From a virus, in IMG/VR virus record IMGVR_UViG_3300027881_000008, positions 1-64,000 of that record: 64,000 nucleotides of DNA; one strand, 5' to 3'. The position numbers and the translations under genes are program-made. Shown in pieces: positions 24,617 to 33,062 of the stretch (its first letter is position 1; the number at the start of each line of letters is the position of its first letter). The notes under the pieces were generated by a model. The model was not told the DNA's origin and ran no database searches. It saw only the letters and a program-made list of their open reading frames with translations.

Positions 24617-25243
24617 GTGAATGTGCATGGGATTGCTGGCATCCAGGGGCTCGGCCAAACGGCGGACCCGAACGCGCGCTTGGGCGCTGCCATGCATTCC
24701 GTGGAGCTTCTCGGACACCAACGCTTTGCCATAAGGCCGAAAGACCGCGACGCGGTCGTCGAGTCCCTGCGGGGGTGGACCCTGGTTAAGACGCTCGACC
24801 ACGCGGGGATAGCGTTCGCGGCTGCCAAACGTGAGGCCCCAGGCGCGTCCCTCTACGAGTGGGCCAGCGGCCAGAACGATACCGGCCGGGGGATCCTTCT
24901 GCGGGGAAACCCCTTCGCCACGGCACCCAACTCGGAGCTGATGGCGTACGCCACCCGGTACTGGGACCTGGGCTTCGCGGGGCCCGCCGTACCCTACATC
25001 CTGCTAGACCCTCCCCGGGGGTGGCGCCATAGCAACCTGCCGGACGCCAACGACGACCCTCGGCCGCCCACGTCCCAGGCGGGTGTTGCCTCGGGGCCTA
25101 GGTTGGTCTTCGCGGTGCTCGCCTTCGCCACTGTTGGCTTTTTCGTCTGGGCCTTGGGAAGAACAAAGGGCGCCACCCGAAGCACCTCAGTCAGCACAGG
25201 CTCCCGCGGGGCGCCTCGTTTGAGCCTGACCTGGCCGGCTTGA
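24617..25243 (+). CDS. Tail-anchored protein, tag variant
   Basis: A 208-residue protein beginning MNVHGIAGIQGLGQ, a loose form of the shared tag. Residues 25-150 form a mixed domain with no motif I recognise. One hydrophobic helix (LVFAVLAFATVGFFVWALG, about 163-181) is followed by a Ser/Arg/Thr tail. AAGGAG lies 4 nt before the GTG at 24617; the GTG at 24623 is also well placed. Coding continues the structural operon. Confidence 0.6.
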   Translation: MNVHGIAGIQGLGQTADPNARLGAAMHSVELLGHQRFAIRPKDRDAVVESLRGWTLVKTLDHAGIAFAAAKREAPGASLYEWASGQNDTGRGILLRGNPFATAPNSELMAYATRYWDLGFAGPAVPYILLDPPRGWRHSNLPDANDDPRPPTSQAGVASGPRLVFAVLAFATVGFFVWALGRTKGATRSTSVSTGSRGAPRLSLTWPA

Positions 25244-25273
25244 GCATATCCAGGTAGAAAGAGAAGACTACAA

Positions 25274-25990
25274 ATGCACATCATCGACCGACAACCCGAG
25301 CGACACTGGGGCTCCTACCAGTCCGTTGACCACGGCTACGACAACCGCGTACGCGAGGTGGCCATGGGGACGCCCCCAAGTTTGCCCCCACTGCCGGGGT
25401 CGACGCCCGACCTTAGCGCCCTTGTATCCCCAGAGGTGCGGGGTCAACTCCAGTTCGTCCGCGCCGACCTCCAGCCCCACCTGGTGGCCGCGCTGAACAT
25501 GACCGACTTCGTGCCTACGAGCGGGCCCCATGTGACCCAGGGGACGATCCAGCTCACGACTAGCGTGGTGGGCCAGAATTGGCTCCAAGCCGAAGTGGGA
25601 GCCGGCGGGGCCGTCATGGTGGACATCCTCAGCGTCACTCAGGGCCCCGTTACGCCCTCGGGCGGCGCCGCGGGTCCGATGTTCGTGTTGAGCAAGGACC
25701 CCCAGGAGATCGCCCGCTTCGCGCGGCCAGGTGGTCCTCTCTTGATCGTAGCCATCGCGCCAGGGATGGAGGCCGCTGCCCAGCAGGCGGTTCCCCCCAC
25801 GCCAGTTCCCGTGGTCCCGCCGCCCCCGGGCCGGCCCGTGCCCCCTCCGCCAGGGCCGCGCCCCGGTGGACCTCCGGCCCCTCCGCCGCCGTCGGAACTC
25901 CCTCCAGCAGCTATGGTGGGGGGCGGCGTTCTCATCTTGGGCCTCGTCGGCCTCGCCACCTATATGGTCTACACGAGCCGAAGGAAGTAG
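25274..25990 (+). CDS. Tail-anchored protein with Pro stalk
   Basis: A 238-residue protein. A soluble domain of about 165 residues is rich in Val, Thr and Gly. A 40-residue almost pure Pro/Gly stalk follows, then one C-terminal helix (AAMVGGGVLILGLVGLATYMV) and SRRK. It has no N-terminal tag or signal peptide. A 30-nt gap with an AGAAAGAGAAG purine stretch precedes the ATG. Same stalk-and-anchor plan as its neighbours; probable virion-membrane protein. Confidence 0.6.
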   Translation: MHIIDRQPERHWGSYQSVDHGYDNRVREVAMGTPPSLPPLPGSTPDLSALVSPEVRGQLQFVRADLQPHLVAALNMTDFVPTSGPHVTQGTIQLTTSVVGQNWLQAEVGAGGAVMVDILSVTQGPVTPSGGAAGPMFVLSKDPQEIARFARPGGPLLIVAIAPGMEAAAQQAVPPTPVPVVPPPPGRPVPPPPGPRPGGPPAPPPPSELPPAAMVGGGVLILGLVGLATYMVYTSRRK

Positions 25991-25996
25991 CCACCC

Positions 25997-26620
25997 GTGA
26001 TCCAACAGTTTCTCGGTCAGTTGTTTGGGCAAGCGGCCCAACACGCGGCGCGCCACGGCGGTCTGGAGGACCCCGAGGTACGTCGCGGGTTGCAGGTATT
26101 GGGGAATATCCAGCAGCACCTCTACGGCCGCTGGCTTCAGGCTCGGTCTACGCGGGTGGCCTGTTCGATCCGCCTCAACCACCCTCAGCACGGGGTGCTC
26201 CGCTGCGCAGAGTCGATGGCTGGCCTGTGCACCGCGTGCGACAATCCCGTGTGCATCGAACACGCTGCCGTCGTGGTGGCGACGGGCGACCCGGTGTGCT
26301 TCGCGTGCATCGACCTGGCGCGCGCTGCGGTCACCGAGCGCGGACACGCTGTGCCGCCCGGCTCGTCGACCGGCGCGGCTGACGAGATAGACGCCAAGCA
26401 ACGGACGAAGCTGCGGCGCAAGTACCTTCGGCGCCTCGGACTGAAAGCCAACGCCGACCAGGCTCAGATAAACGCGGCCTTCAAGAAGAAAGCCGCAGCG
26501 GCTCACCCGGATAAGGCGGCTCCTGGTCCGGCCAGGGACCGAGCGCATGAGCGCTTCGTCGAGCTCGGGCGTGCCCGCGAGTGGCTGCTCGAGGACTTGG
26601 AAAAGAGGGAGGCAGCGTGA
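25997..26620 (+). CDS. J-domain protein with zinc-binding region
   Basis: A 207-residue protein. Residues 75-105 hold four Cys in two pairs plus a Cys/His (CTACDNPVCIEH, CFACID), a likely zinc site. Residues 140-200 form a J-domain: KYLRRLGLKANADQAQINAAF, a basic helix, and the diagnostic HPD near residue 170 (AAHPDKA). J-domains stimulate DnaK ATPase. In a phage this could recruit host Hsp70 for assembly or replication. The ORF starts with GTG and overlaps the next gene by GTGA. Its place within the structural block favours an assembly role (inference). Confidence 0.7.
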   Translation: MIQQFLGQLFGQAAQHAARHGGLEDPEVRRGLQVLGNIQQHLYGRWLQARSTRVACSIRLNHPQHGVLRCAESMAGLCTACDNPVCIEHAAVVVATGDPVCFACIDLARAAVTERGHAVPPGSSTGAADEIDAKQRTKLRRKYLRRLGLKANADQAQINAAFKKKAAAAHPDKAAPGPARDRAHERFVELGRAREWLLEDLEKREAA

Positions 26621-27003
26621 CGAAACGCCGTGCCGAGCTAAAGGATAGTCTGCGCGCAGCGGCCATGTTCCGCGTGTTCCAGCCACTGGACGCGGCGGGG
26701 ATCGCGCCGGTTCCCGCACCCATAGGCGTCACCAACTGGGCGGTCTTCGACATCGAGGGATATACGCCCTCGGACGCCGTTGTGACACGCCTCGACGAGC
26801 TGGGAATAGCGACTCTCGATTACGAGCCCCAGCGCGACGACGCCGAGGCGCCTGACGACTTCGACGACTCAGACGCGGCGATTGAAGCGCTTTTGGACGG
26901 TTGGTGGCTGTGCGTCGTGCCCGATACTCTGCGGTCTCCCTATTCCCGCCTCCTGGTGGTGGAGCGGGTGACCCCACCTTCCCGCATAGGAGCGAAACCG
27001 TGA
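26617..27003 (+). CDS. Hypothetical protein
   Basis: A 128-residue protein with a basic helical start, a central segment with VFDIEGYTPSDAVV, and an Asp-rich stretch near residue 85 before a hydrophobic, Trp-containing end. No membrane helix, zinc site or known motif. GTGA overlaps on both sides couple it to the J-domain gene and the following gene. Function unknown. Confidence 0.6.
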   Translation: MTKRRAELKDSLRAAAMFRVFQPLDAAGIAPVPAPIGVTNWAVFDIEGYTPSDAVVTRLDELGIATLDYEPQRDDAEAPDDFDDSDAAIEALLDGWWLCVVPDTLRSPYSRLLVVERVTPPSRIGAKP

Positions 27004-27527
27004 AGTACGAATTGTTTTACGCGACCGGCGGCCATGGCGGTCCCTACGAGGGAAAGGCCGCGGCCTTGGAGGCAGCACGCAGACTCGTCGGCGGTGCTAA
27101 CGGCAGCTACATCGACGTCGTCCCCTACTCCCAGCCCTGGGAAGCGACCCCGGTGCGTGACCTGCACCTCCTGCGGGGTGTCGAGCGCGTGTACGCTGCA
27201 CCTGACGGCTGGTATTCTGAGGAGTACGAGACTCTAGCCGACAAGATGTTCGCGGAGCGGAACCCAGGCGCGAGAGCGGCGGAGTCCATCTACGTCATGA
27301 AGGCCGGGGAGGGCAACTACTACGCTCGCCGCACCACCAAGCCTCCGAAGTACCTGCGCTGGGAGTTGCAGCTACCCGACCCGCGCTCGTGGGGAGGCGG
27401 GATGAAAAGGGCGCACTACCGCCCGGCCGGCGGAAAGCTCTACTCACGCTCCGGTCTCAGCGCGCGCTTCGAGACCCTCAAAGAGATTAAGAAAGCCTAC
27501 CCCGGCGACTGGCGGAAGGTCCAATGA
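27000..27527 (+). CDS. Hypothetical protein
   Basis: A 175-residue soluble protein, Tyr-rich and mildly basic, with a compact alpha/beta look at the N-terminus (MKYELFYATGGHGGPYEG) and a basic C-terminal third. The GTG start overlaps the preceding stop; the end overlaps the next ATG (ATGA). There is no membrane segment or catalytic signature. It is one of the few non-anchored proteins in the block and may be an assembly factor. Confidence 0.6.
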   Translation: MKYELFYATGGHGGPYEGKAAALEAARRLVGGANGSYIDVVPYSQPWEATPVRDLHLLRGVERVYAAPDGWYSEEYETLADKMFAERNPGARAAESIYVMKAGEGNYYARRTTKPPKYLRWELQLPDPRSWGGGMKRAHYRPAGGKLYSRSGLSARFETLKEIKKAYPGDWRKVQ

Positions 27528-27802
27528 CCTACTCCCACCAGCAGCAGCAGCAGCACCAGCCCTACGGCCAAATCCCTGGTCTCCCCGTCCCCGGCGCTCC
27601 GGTGGGGGACGAGGTCTTGAAGGACGTCTCGGTGCGAGCGTTCGAGCATATCTGGCCGCTAATGGAGACGCGCCTCGACGAGAAGCTCGCGCGGGAGCGG
27701 TACGTGACGTTTGCGATGAGCGGGCTCGCCATGGCGGGATATTTTGCACTGCTGTGGGCGGTGGGCGTCAAGCTCCCGTGGCAGCGGAAATGGCGACGAT
27801 AG
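27524..27802 (+). CDS. Small membrane protein
   Basis: A 92-residue protein with a Gln/His run near the start (residues 5-11), a Pro/Gly linker, a charged helix (38-62) and one hydrophobic helix (VTFAMSGLAMAGYFALLWAVGV) before a basic end. It lacks the tag. It is coupled upstream by ATGA and abuts the next gene. Probably a minor virion-membrane protein. Confidence 0.6.
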   Translation: MTYSHQQQQQHQPYGQIPGLPVPGAPVGDEVLKDVSVRAFEHIWPLMETRLDEKLARERYVTFAMSGLAMAGYFALLWAVGVKLPWQRKWRR

Positions 27803-28192
27803 ATGGCATCGTACCGACCCAACTACTGGAACAACTACCCCGAGCCTTTCTACGCGGACTGGCAGCAGGAACCGATCCCCGGGTGGGGCGCCCGCCCGGT
27901 CATGGCGGGCCCAGCTCGCGTGGGGGTGGGCGCCATGATCAGCTTGGCCAAAGAGCAGAAGCTTTCGTCGCACCTTACGTTGGCCAGGATAAAGCCCCAC
28001 ACGTTGGCCAGGATAAATCCCCACGCGATTGTGCGGCTGCCCGGATTCGTGGGAAAGCCGCCGGCCGACGAGGGAGGAGGCGGAACCACCCCTTCAGAGC
28101 CGTCGTCCGGTCTGCGCTGGTTTATCGCGGGTGCGCTCGTCTTGTCGGTCGGCGGCATCGGCTTCTACCGTGGATGGAAGGGAAAGCGATGA
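27803..28192 (+). CDS. Tail-anchored small protein with duplicated octapeptide
   Basis: A 129-residue protein with an aromatic N-terminus (YRPNYWNNYPEPFYADW), a middle containing TLARIKPH then TLARINPH, and one C-terminal helix (WFIAGALVLSVGGIGFY) with a basic end. The two octapeptides come from an exact-length 24-bp tandem duplication (27977-28000 and 28001-28024) differing at one base, so it is recent. It overlaps the next gene by ATGA. Confidence 0.6.
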   Translation: MASYRPNYWNNYPEPFYADWQQEPIPGWGARPVMAGPARVGVGAMISLAKEQKLSSHLTLARIKPHTLARINPHAIVRLPGFVGKPPADEGGGGTTPSEPSSGLRWFIAGALVLSVGGIGFYRGWKGKR

Positions 28193-29550
28193 GCTACCAG
28201 GGGATAGGCGCGCCGCCGGGGATGACACTGCTAGGCGGCGGCGCTGGCGCAGTAGGGCGCCGTGACCTCGGCGCAGTCGATGACCGGCCGGGGATGGCAC
28301 TGCTAGGCGGCGGCGCTGGCGCAGGCTGTTCGCTCGGGTACGAGCTGTCGGGGATGGACCCGCAGAGCGCTTCGTGCCCCGGGGGCGGTTGCGACTCGGA
28401 TTATTGCTGCTCTCCCCGAGACTGGCGCGACTCGGTTTATTGGAAGCTCAAGGGCGCGGTAAACTACGCGTACTTTCAAGAGGCATCTATCCGCAAATCT
28501 CTCTACCAGCTCCTCGACGTCCCTACCCCCACCGGGTTTCCGAGTCGTCTGGACGAGTACGCCTACGACGCCTGCGGGGACGAAGAGGGCCCAGCCTTTA
28601 CGCAGAGTCTCGAGGCGCTGCGGGCGCGCCTCAAGCGCGCCGGGTTTAACCTGTGGAATATCTTGCCCCCCGACCGCTGGTCCCGCGAAAAGAAAGGGGT
28701 GCGCTCGGAGTGCCAGAGCGACGGCTGGCTCAGCCAGATGCGTGCTCCCTATCCCTACAAGATCAGCGGCGGGGGCTTCATGGCGCGGTTGGCCTACTGG
28801 CGCGACGGCCCCATCGAGGGAGAGCGGGCGAAGTCCGTCTACAACGTTACGGGCGGCCATCCTGGCGCCTTCAAGGACTGGCTGGCCGACAAGGCGATTC
28901 CCCTGATCGCGACTTCGCCGACGAGCACTCGTATCGAGAACTCGTCCTTCAACCCGGATGGATACGACTCTGGCGGCGACCCTAGGTGGAAGGCCAAGGC
29001 GCCGTGGGCGCTGGTGGACCGTTGGATAGGCACCACCGCGCCGGCAGAGATAGCCCCGCTCATGCTCACCTGCGGTCCCAACTCCCGCCTGGGGGGCTGC
29101 TCCGGGTGCGAGGCCCCACCCGACCGTTGGGCGGCGCAGCACGGCGGCGACCCAGGCAACCGAGTCACGATGCGCGATATGGGGAAAGCCCCCTCGATGC
29201 GCTGGTGGGCTCGCTTCTTGGACGTGTTCGCCCCTTTGCCCGACGTGGGCTGGGAGCCTGCGACGAAGGCCGGTCGCGCTGCCCAACAAAGCCGCTTCGT
29301 TCTCGCTAAAACGCCGGGGCGGGTGGCGGCCCACAGCGCTTCTCTTCCTTCGCTGATGGCGGTTAGGAAGCCAGCCCCTAGGTTCGTGGCTTCGGACGAA
29401 GGGATCGAGCGGCGCGTCGGGGGCGGCACCCCGCCGGCACCGCCGGGCAAAAGCGCCACACAAGGAGCTGTCCCATGGGTCCTGGCGGGACTTGTTGGGG
29501 CGGGCTTGGTTGGCGGCGGCGTGTGGTATTGGAGGAGCAGGGATGTATAG
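28189..29550 (+). CDS. Tagged, tail-anchored Cys-rich protein, paralogue A
   Basis: A 453-residue protein starting MSYQGIGAPPG. Two GMxLLGGGAGA repeats and a Cys cluster (CSLGYE, CPGGGCDSDYCC) follow. The body holds a conserved SRLDEYAYDACGDEEGPAF segment near residue 120 and LTCGPNSR with CSGCEAPPDRW near 300. One helix (VLAGLVGAGLVGGGVWYW) ends the protein. The next gene encodes a clear paralogue with the same order. Many Cys suggest disulfides outside the cytoplasm. The two genes overlap by 8 nt. Probable surface or spike protein, inferred from architecture. Confidence 0.6.
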   Translation: MSYQGIGAPPGMTLLGGGAGAVGRRDLGAVDDRPGMALLGGGAGAGCSLGYELSGMDPQSASCPGGGCDSDYCCSPRDWRDSVYWKLKGAVNYAYFQEASIRKSLYQLLDVPTPTGFPSRLDEYAYDACGDEEGPAFTQSLEALRARLKRAGFNLWNILPPDRWSREKKGVRSECQSDGWLSQMRAPYPYKISGGGFMARLAYWRDGPIEGERAKSVYNVTGGHPGAFKDWLADKAIPLIATSPTSTRIENSSFNPDGYDSGGDPRWKAKAPWALVDRWIGTTAPAEIAPLMLTCGPNSRLGGCSGCEAPPDRWAAQHGGDPGNRVTMRDMGKAPSMRWWARFLDVFAPLPDVGWEPATKAGRAAQQSRFVLAKTPGRVAAHSASLPSLMAVRKPAPRFVASDEGIERRVGGGTPPAPPGKSATQGAVPWVLAGLVGAGLVGGGVWYWRSRDV

Positions 29551-31105
29551 AGCAGTGGGAAAGCCGCCAGGGGTCGGTTTGGGATCGTTTGGTCCCGGCA
29601 CCGCAGGCGCAGGCCCCGGCTGCAGCTTGGGCTACGAGAGGGGGGGGATGGAGCCCGAGAGCAAGGACTGCCCTACCGGGGGGTGCGACAGCGAGTTCGG
29701 CGACGCGAGGGACTGTTGCGGCGTCTCACATTGGCGAGATTCTGTCTACCACAGGATCAAGGGGGGGCAAGCCTATCAGTACTTCCAAGAGGCGGCCATT
29801 CGGAGGGCCCTTTACGACCTGCTCGACGTCCCTACCCCCACCGGGTTTCCGAGTCGTCTGGACGAGTACGCCTACGACGCTTGCGGGGACGAAGAGGGCC
29901 CAGCCTTTACGCAGAGTCTCGAGGCGCTGCGCGCGCGCCTCAAGCGCGCCGGGTTTAACCTGTTCTCGATCCTTCCCCATAGCCGATGGTTCGTGGACGC
30001 CACCGGGACCAAGAGTCCCAAAGCCATCGACGTCGTGCACTTGGCCCCGTGTAGCGACTCTCAAGAAGACGGCTGGTACAGCAAGCGTCGCGTGTACCCC
30101 TACCTGAACGACGACTTCGTTCGGGTCAAGGTGAAAGGAAACGACGGCAAGTACCGGTGGGTCGTGAAGCCTCGCGGCACGACGACGGAAAACAAGAAGT
30201 ATCCGTGGGACACGGGAGAAAGGGAAGGGGGGGAGCCCGTTTGCGCCCGGCAGGACGGGGGTTGGACCGCGCACCCCGCCATGTCCACCATACCCGGTGG
30301 GAGTAATCTGTTCGGCCCTGAAAACTCGGAACTCAAAAAGGGCTTCAAGAACCCCTGCATCGGGGGCGCGCCGACCGTCAACAAAGAGATGGCGATATTT
30401 AACGTCACGGGCGGCAAGCCGGCCAAGTTCTGGGACTGGTGGGAGGACTTCGGAAAACCCCTCATTCGTTTCTCCCCCATCAGCAGCAGGGAACACCACT
30501 ATGGGGGACACCGAGACGCCTCTGCGACGCCGCGCTGGAAAGCGTGGAACCCCGAGCAAACGGAGAAACGGTTCACGGGCACCGTAGGTCCGGCTGAGGT
30601 GGCCCACCTCATGCTCACCTGCGGGCCCAGTTCGCGCTATGGAGCCTGCTCCGGGTGCGAGGCGCCAGCCGACCGTTGGGCGGCGCAGCACGGCGGAGAC
30701 CCAGGCAACCGAGTCACGATGCGCGACATGGGGAAAGACATCTCGATGCGCTGGTGGTCGAGGTTCTTGGACGTTTTCGCCCCTATGCCTGACGTGGGCG
30801 GCGGCGCCCCGAAAATCGACACGAGCAAGCTGAAGGCCGGGCTGAAGTTGTTCACCGCGCCGAAGAAGGGAGCGACTGGGATTTCTATCCACGGGCAGAT
30901 CGCTCCAGGTGCATTAAAAGCTGCGAGCATGGCTGTTTCGAGGCGGCCTGCCCCGGTGTTAGTGGCCCACGACGAGGGCTCCGTAGACGCCCCTCCACTG
31001 CCCCCAGCGCCTGCTCCCAAAAGCAACGTCCCCTACATTCTGGGTGGCATCACGGCGGTCGGCCTGGTCAGCGTAGGGGTCTGGTATTGGAGGAAGGATG
31101 TATAA
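29543..31105 (+). CDS. Tagged, tail-anchored Cys-rich protein, paralogue B
   Basis: A 520-residue protein starting MYRAVGKPPG. It shares with paralogue A the early Cys cluster, the SRLDEYAYDACGDEEGPAF region, a YNVTGG/FNVTGG segment, the LTCGPxSRxGxCSGCEAP region and the ending GVWYWRxxDV. An extra 90-residue segment near 190-280 is absent from A. Two DNA blocks (29822-29963, 30650-30737) are nearly identical to A although flanking regions have diverged. One C-terminal helix. The start overlaps the end of A, and the same GGAGGA-ATGTATA junction recurs before the next gene. Confidence 0.6.
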   Translation: MYRAVGKPPGVGLGSFGPGTAGAGPGCSLGYERGGMEPESKDCPTGGCDSEFGDARDCCGVSHWRDSVYHRIKGGQAYQYFQEAAIRRALYDLLDVPTPTGFPSRLDEYAYDACGDEEGPAFTQSLEALRARLKRAGFNLFSILPHSRWFVDATGTKSPKAIDVVHLAPCSDSQEDGWYSKRRVYPYLNDDFVRVKVKGNDGKYRWVVKPRGTTTENKKYPWDTGEREGGEPVCARQDGGWTAHPAMSTIPGGSNLFGPENSELKKGFKNPCIGGAPTVNKEMAIFNVTGGKPAKFWDWWEDFGKPLIRFSPISSREHHYGGHRDASATPRWKAWNPEQTEKRFTGTVGPAEVAHLMLTCGPSSRYGACSGCEAPADRWAAQHGGDPGNRVTMRDMGKDISMRWWSRFLDVFAPMPDVGGGAPKIDTSKLKAGLKLFTAPKKGATGISIHGQIAPGALKAASMAVSRRPAPVLVAHDEGSVDAPPLPPAPAPKSNVPYILGGITAVGLVSVGVWYWRKDV

Positions 31106-32795
31106 AGGTATCTGGGTGCCGCCGGGGATGGGCGCGTACGACGACTCTCCCGACGAGGCGGACTGGGGACATCGCAAGGTGCCCTCGCCAGCCTACCCTT
31201 GGGACGGGTGGGACAAAACTGGCAAGCACCCTGACGCGGCGGACTTCGGCTACGACACCGCCTCGGCCTATAGCCTTCTTGACGACGGCTTCCTCAACGA
31301 ACAGACGAAGATCGCGCTACCCGGGATGCCAAACACCGGCGAGTTGATACAGCTGGTGGGACCACCTTCCCAGTCTGCGGTTCTCGGCGTCAGGTCGGCT
31401 CTCGAAGGGGCGACGGGGCTGCCCGTGGACAAGATCGCTTCTACCATGGGGGTCGACCTCGGCCTCATGGGGTCGATGGTGGGCAATCTGGTAAGAGGAG
31501 AGACCGAGGTCGCCCAACAACAGGCGCTCCAAATGGGAAAGGGGATCCTGAAGGCGGGGCTAGACCTCGCCTTTGGAAACATCCCAATCGTCGGGCAGAT
31601 CGTAGGGATCGCCGCCGACGTCGTGTTCGCTTTGCTGGGAAACGCGGCGAAGTTCCAAGCGGAAAAAATTCACAAGGCGACGCTCGATCAGGTGAGGAAA
31701 GAGCTGCAGAGCCGCTGCGACACGCTTTACTCGATAGGCCAAAATCCCGTGAAGACGGGGATCTCACTAGGGGACGGTTCCCTGATGGCCACGCCCTCCG
31801 ACTTGTTCCGCCCGGTGAGGGAAGCCTACGAATCTGGGAGCGGCGTATTGCCGATGACACCCGCGTCTGTCTACGTGCTCCTGTGCGGCGCGGAGAGCCA
31901 AGGGTTTGGCTTCTCCCGCCAGGAATGGGAACAAAAGAACGCGGGCTACGGCATCACAATACCGCCCCCGGTCCAGCGGCGGATGTGGAAGTGCATCAAA
32001 GCGATCTTCTCAGCGGTCCAACATCCCAGTGCGCAGTACGTTCCGGGCGACGGCGGCAAGTCGTCTTACATGGTCGTCCAAGAACTGGTGCGTACGCAGA
32101 GGGAGTCAAACAACTTCTCCGAAAGATCGATCTGGATGCTCGCCACCGAGCTCGCCGCCCGCGTCACCTATTGGCACCCTGACCCCAAGAAGGAAGAATG
32201 GGGCCCTTCAGGAGCCGGCGAGTACAACCGATACTACGGGGGAAACTGCTCCGGCACCGTGATGTGGCACGGCGCGGGCGGTCAGGGGGAGGAGTGCTTC
32301 AAGCGTGGCGGCTGCCAGACCCCCCAGGTGGTCTTCAAGAAGACGCGCGGGCGCTACATGGAGTGGGAGAAGGCCGAGAAAATCTCGGGCCCGACCGATT
32401 TCGCAGTAGCTCCTCTCGTGCGCGCCATAGCATCTCCTCAGACGGGCACCTTCTGGGTCGGTCAGGGCAAGTGGGCCGCGCTCATGCGCGAAGCTTACAG
32501 GGACCCCAAAAGCGGGCGCTTGGGCCTTTACCCGAACGAGAAGTTCGTGGCCGCACAGGGTCTCGACCAGCCCCGGGAGGCCAACAGCAAGCTGACTTTG
32601 AGCCTCGCGGGCACCCAACACCTCGTCATGAACCTGAAGAAGTCCATCGACGTTCAGGACGAGGGAGCCGAGGGGGAAGAGGAAGGCCCCAGCTTGGTTC
32701 CGTGGGTGTTGGGCACCGCCGTTCTTGGCACCGGAGCCTACTTCGGGGCCCGACAGCTGGGGCGGATGGGACGGAAAAAGGGCTGGGGGAGATAA
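31098..32795 (+). CDS. Tagged, tail-anchored large protein
   Basis: A 565-residue protein starting MYKGIWVPPGMG, a degenerate tag. Residues 130-185 are hydrophobic and Gly/Ala-rich (LDLAFGNIPIVGQIVGIAADVVFALLG), possibly a membrane-active or fusion-type segment. A charged helix follows, then a soluble domain with Cys pairs near 385-410. One C-terminal helix (LVPWVLGTAVLGTGAYFGA) and a basic end. It overlaps paralogue B by 8 nt. The central hydrophobic stretch sets it apart from the others and would suit membrane penetration, an inference. Confidence 0.55.
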   Translation: MYKGIWVPPGMGAYDDSPDEADWGHRKVPSPAYPWDGWDKTGKHPDAADFGYDTASAYSLLDDGFLNEQTKIALPGMPNTGELIQLVGPPSQSAVLGVRSALEGATGLPVDKIASTMGVDLGLMGSMVGNLVRGETEVAQQQALQMGKGILKAGLDLAFGNIPIVGQIVGIAADVVFALLGNAAKFQAEKIHKATLDQVRKELQSRCDTLYSIGQNPVKTGISLGDGSLMATPSDLFRPVREAYESGSGVLPMTPASVYVLLCGAESQGFGFSRQEWEQKNAGYGITIPPPVQRRMWKCIKAIFSAVQHPSAQYVPGDGGKSSYMVVQELVRTQRESNNFSERSIWMLATELAARVTYWHPDPKKEEWGPSGAGEYNRYYGGNCSGTVMWHGAGGQGEECFKRGGCQTPQVVFKKTRGRYMEWEKAEKISGPTDFAVAPLVRAIASPQTGTFWVGQGKWAALMREAYRDPKSGRLGLYPNEKFVAAQGLDQPREANSKLTLSLAGTQHLVMNLKKSIDVQDEGAEGEEEGPSLVPWVLGTAVLGTGAYFGARQLGRMGRKKGWGR

Positions 32796-32819
32796 CCAAC
32801 CACCTGTAAGGAGCGAACA

Positions 32820-33062
32820 ATGAGCGAAAAAATGAACTGGATACAAAAGCTGTCACATAGGAAAGACCCGGGGCGAGACGCCTTCGACGCGGCCCAGAAG
32901 GCGGCCCAGGAGGCGGCCGGTAAGGCGCCTGTCCAAGAGGCCGAGGCTGACCCTGTCGTGGTAGCCGAGCCCGATCCGGCTCCCGAGCCCGAACCCCCAG
33001 TTGAGGTGGCGCCCGAGCCCGAGCCCGAAAAGCCCAAGCGCGGCAGGTCGCGAAGGCGGTGA
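32820..33062 (+). CDS. Small Pro/Glu-rich protein with basic tail
   Basis: An 80-residue protein. The N-terminal 35 residues are helical and Ala-rich; the rest is a PEPxPEP-type acidic/Pro stretch ending KRGRSRRR. No membrane helix. AAGGAG lies 7 nt upstream of the ATG. The end overlaps the next start (GTGA). The charge switch (acidic linker, basic tip) could bridge a membrane or protein to DNA; unproven. Confidence 0.55.
   Translation: MSEKMNWIQKLSHRKDPGRDAFDAAQKAAQEAAGKAPVQEAEADPVVVAEPDPAPEPEPPVEVAPEPEPEKPKRGRSRRR

Noticed and set aside
28189-31105. Insertion sequence or transposon explanation for the duplicated blocks
   Set aside because: No terminal inverted repeats, target duplications or transposase. 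The blocks align within homologous coding positions, so paralogy with conversion fits.
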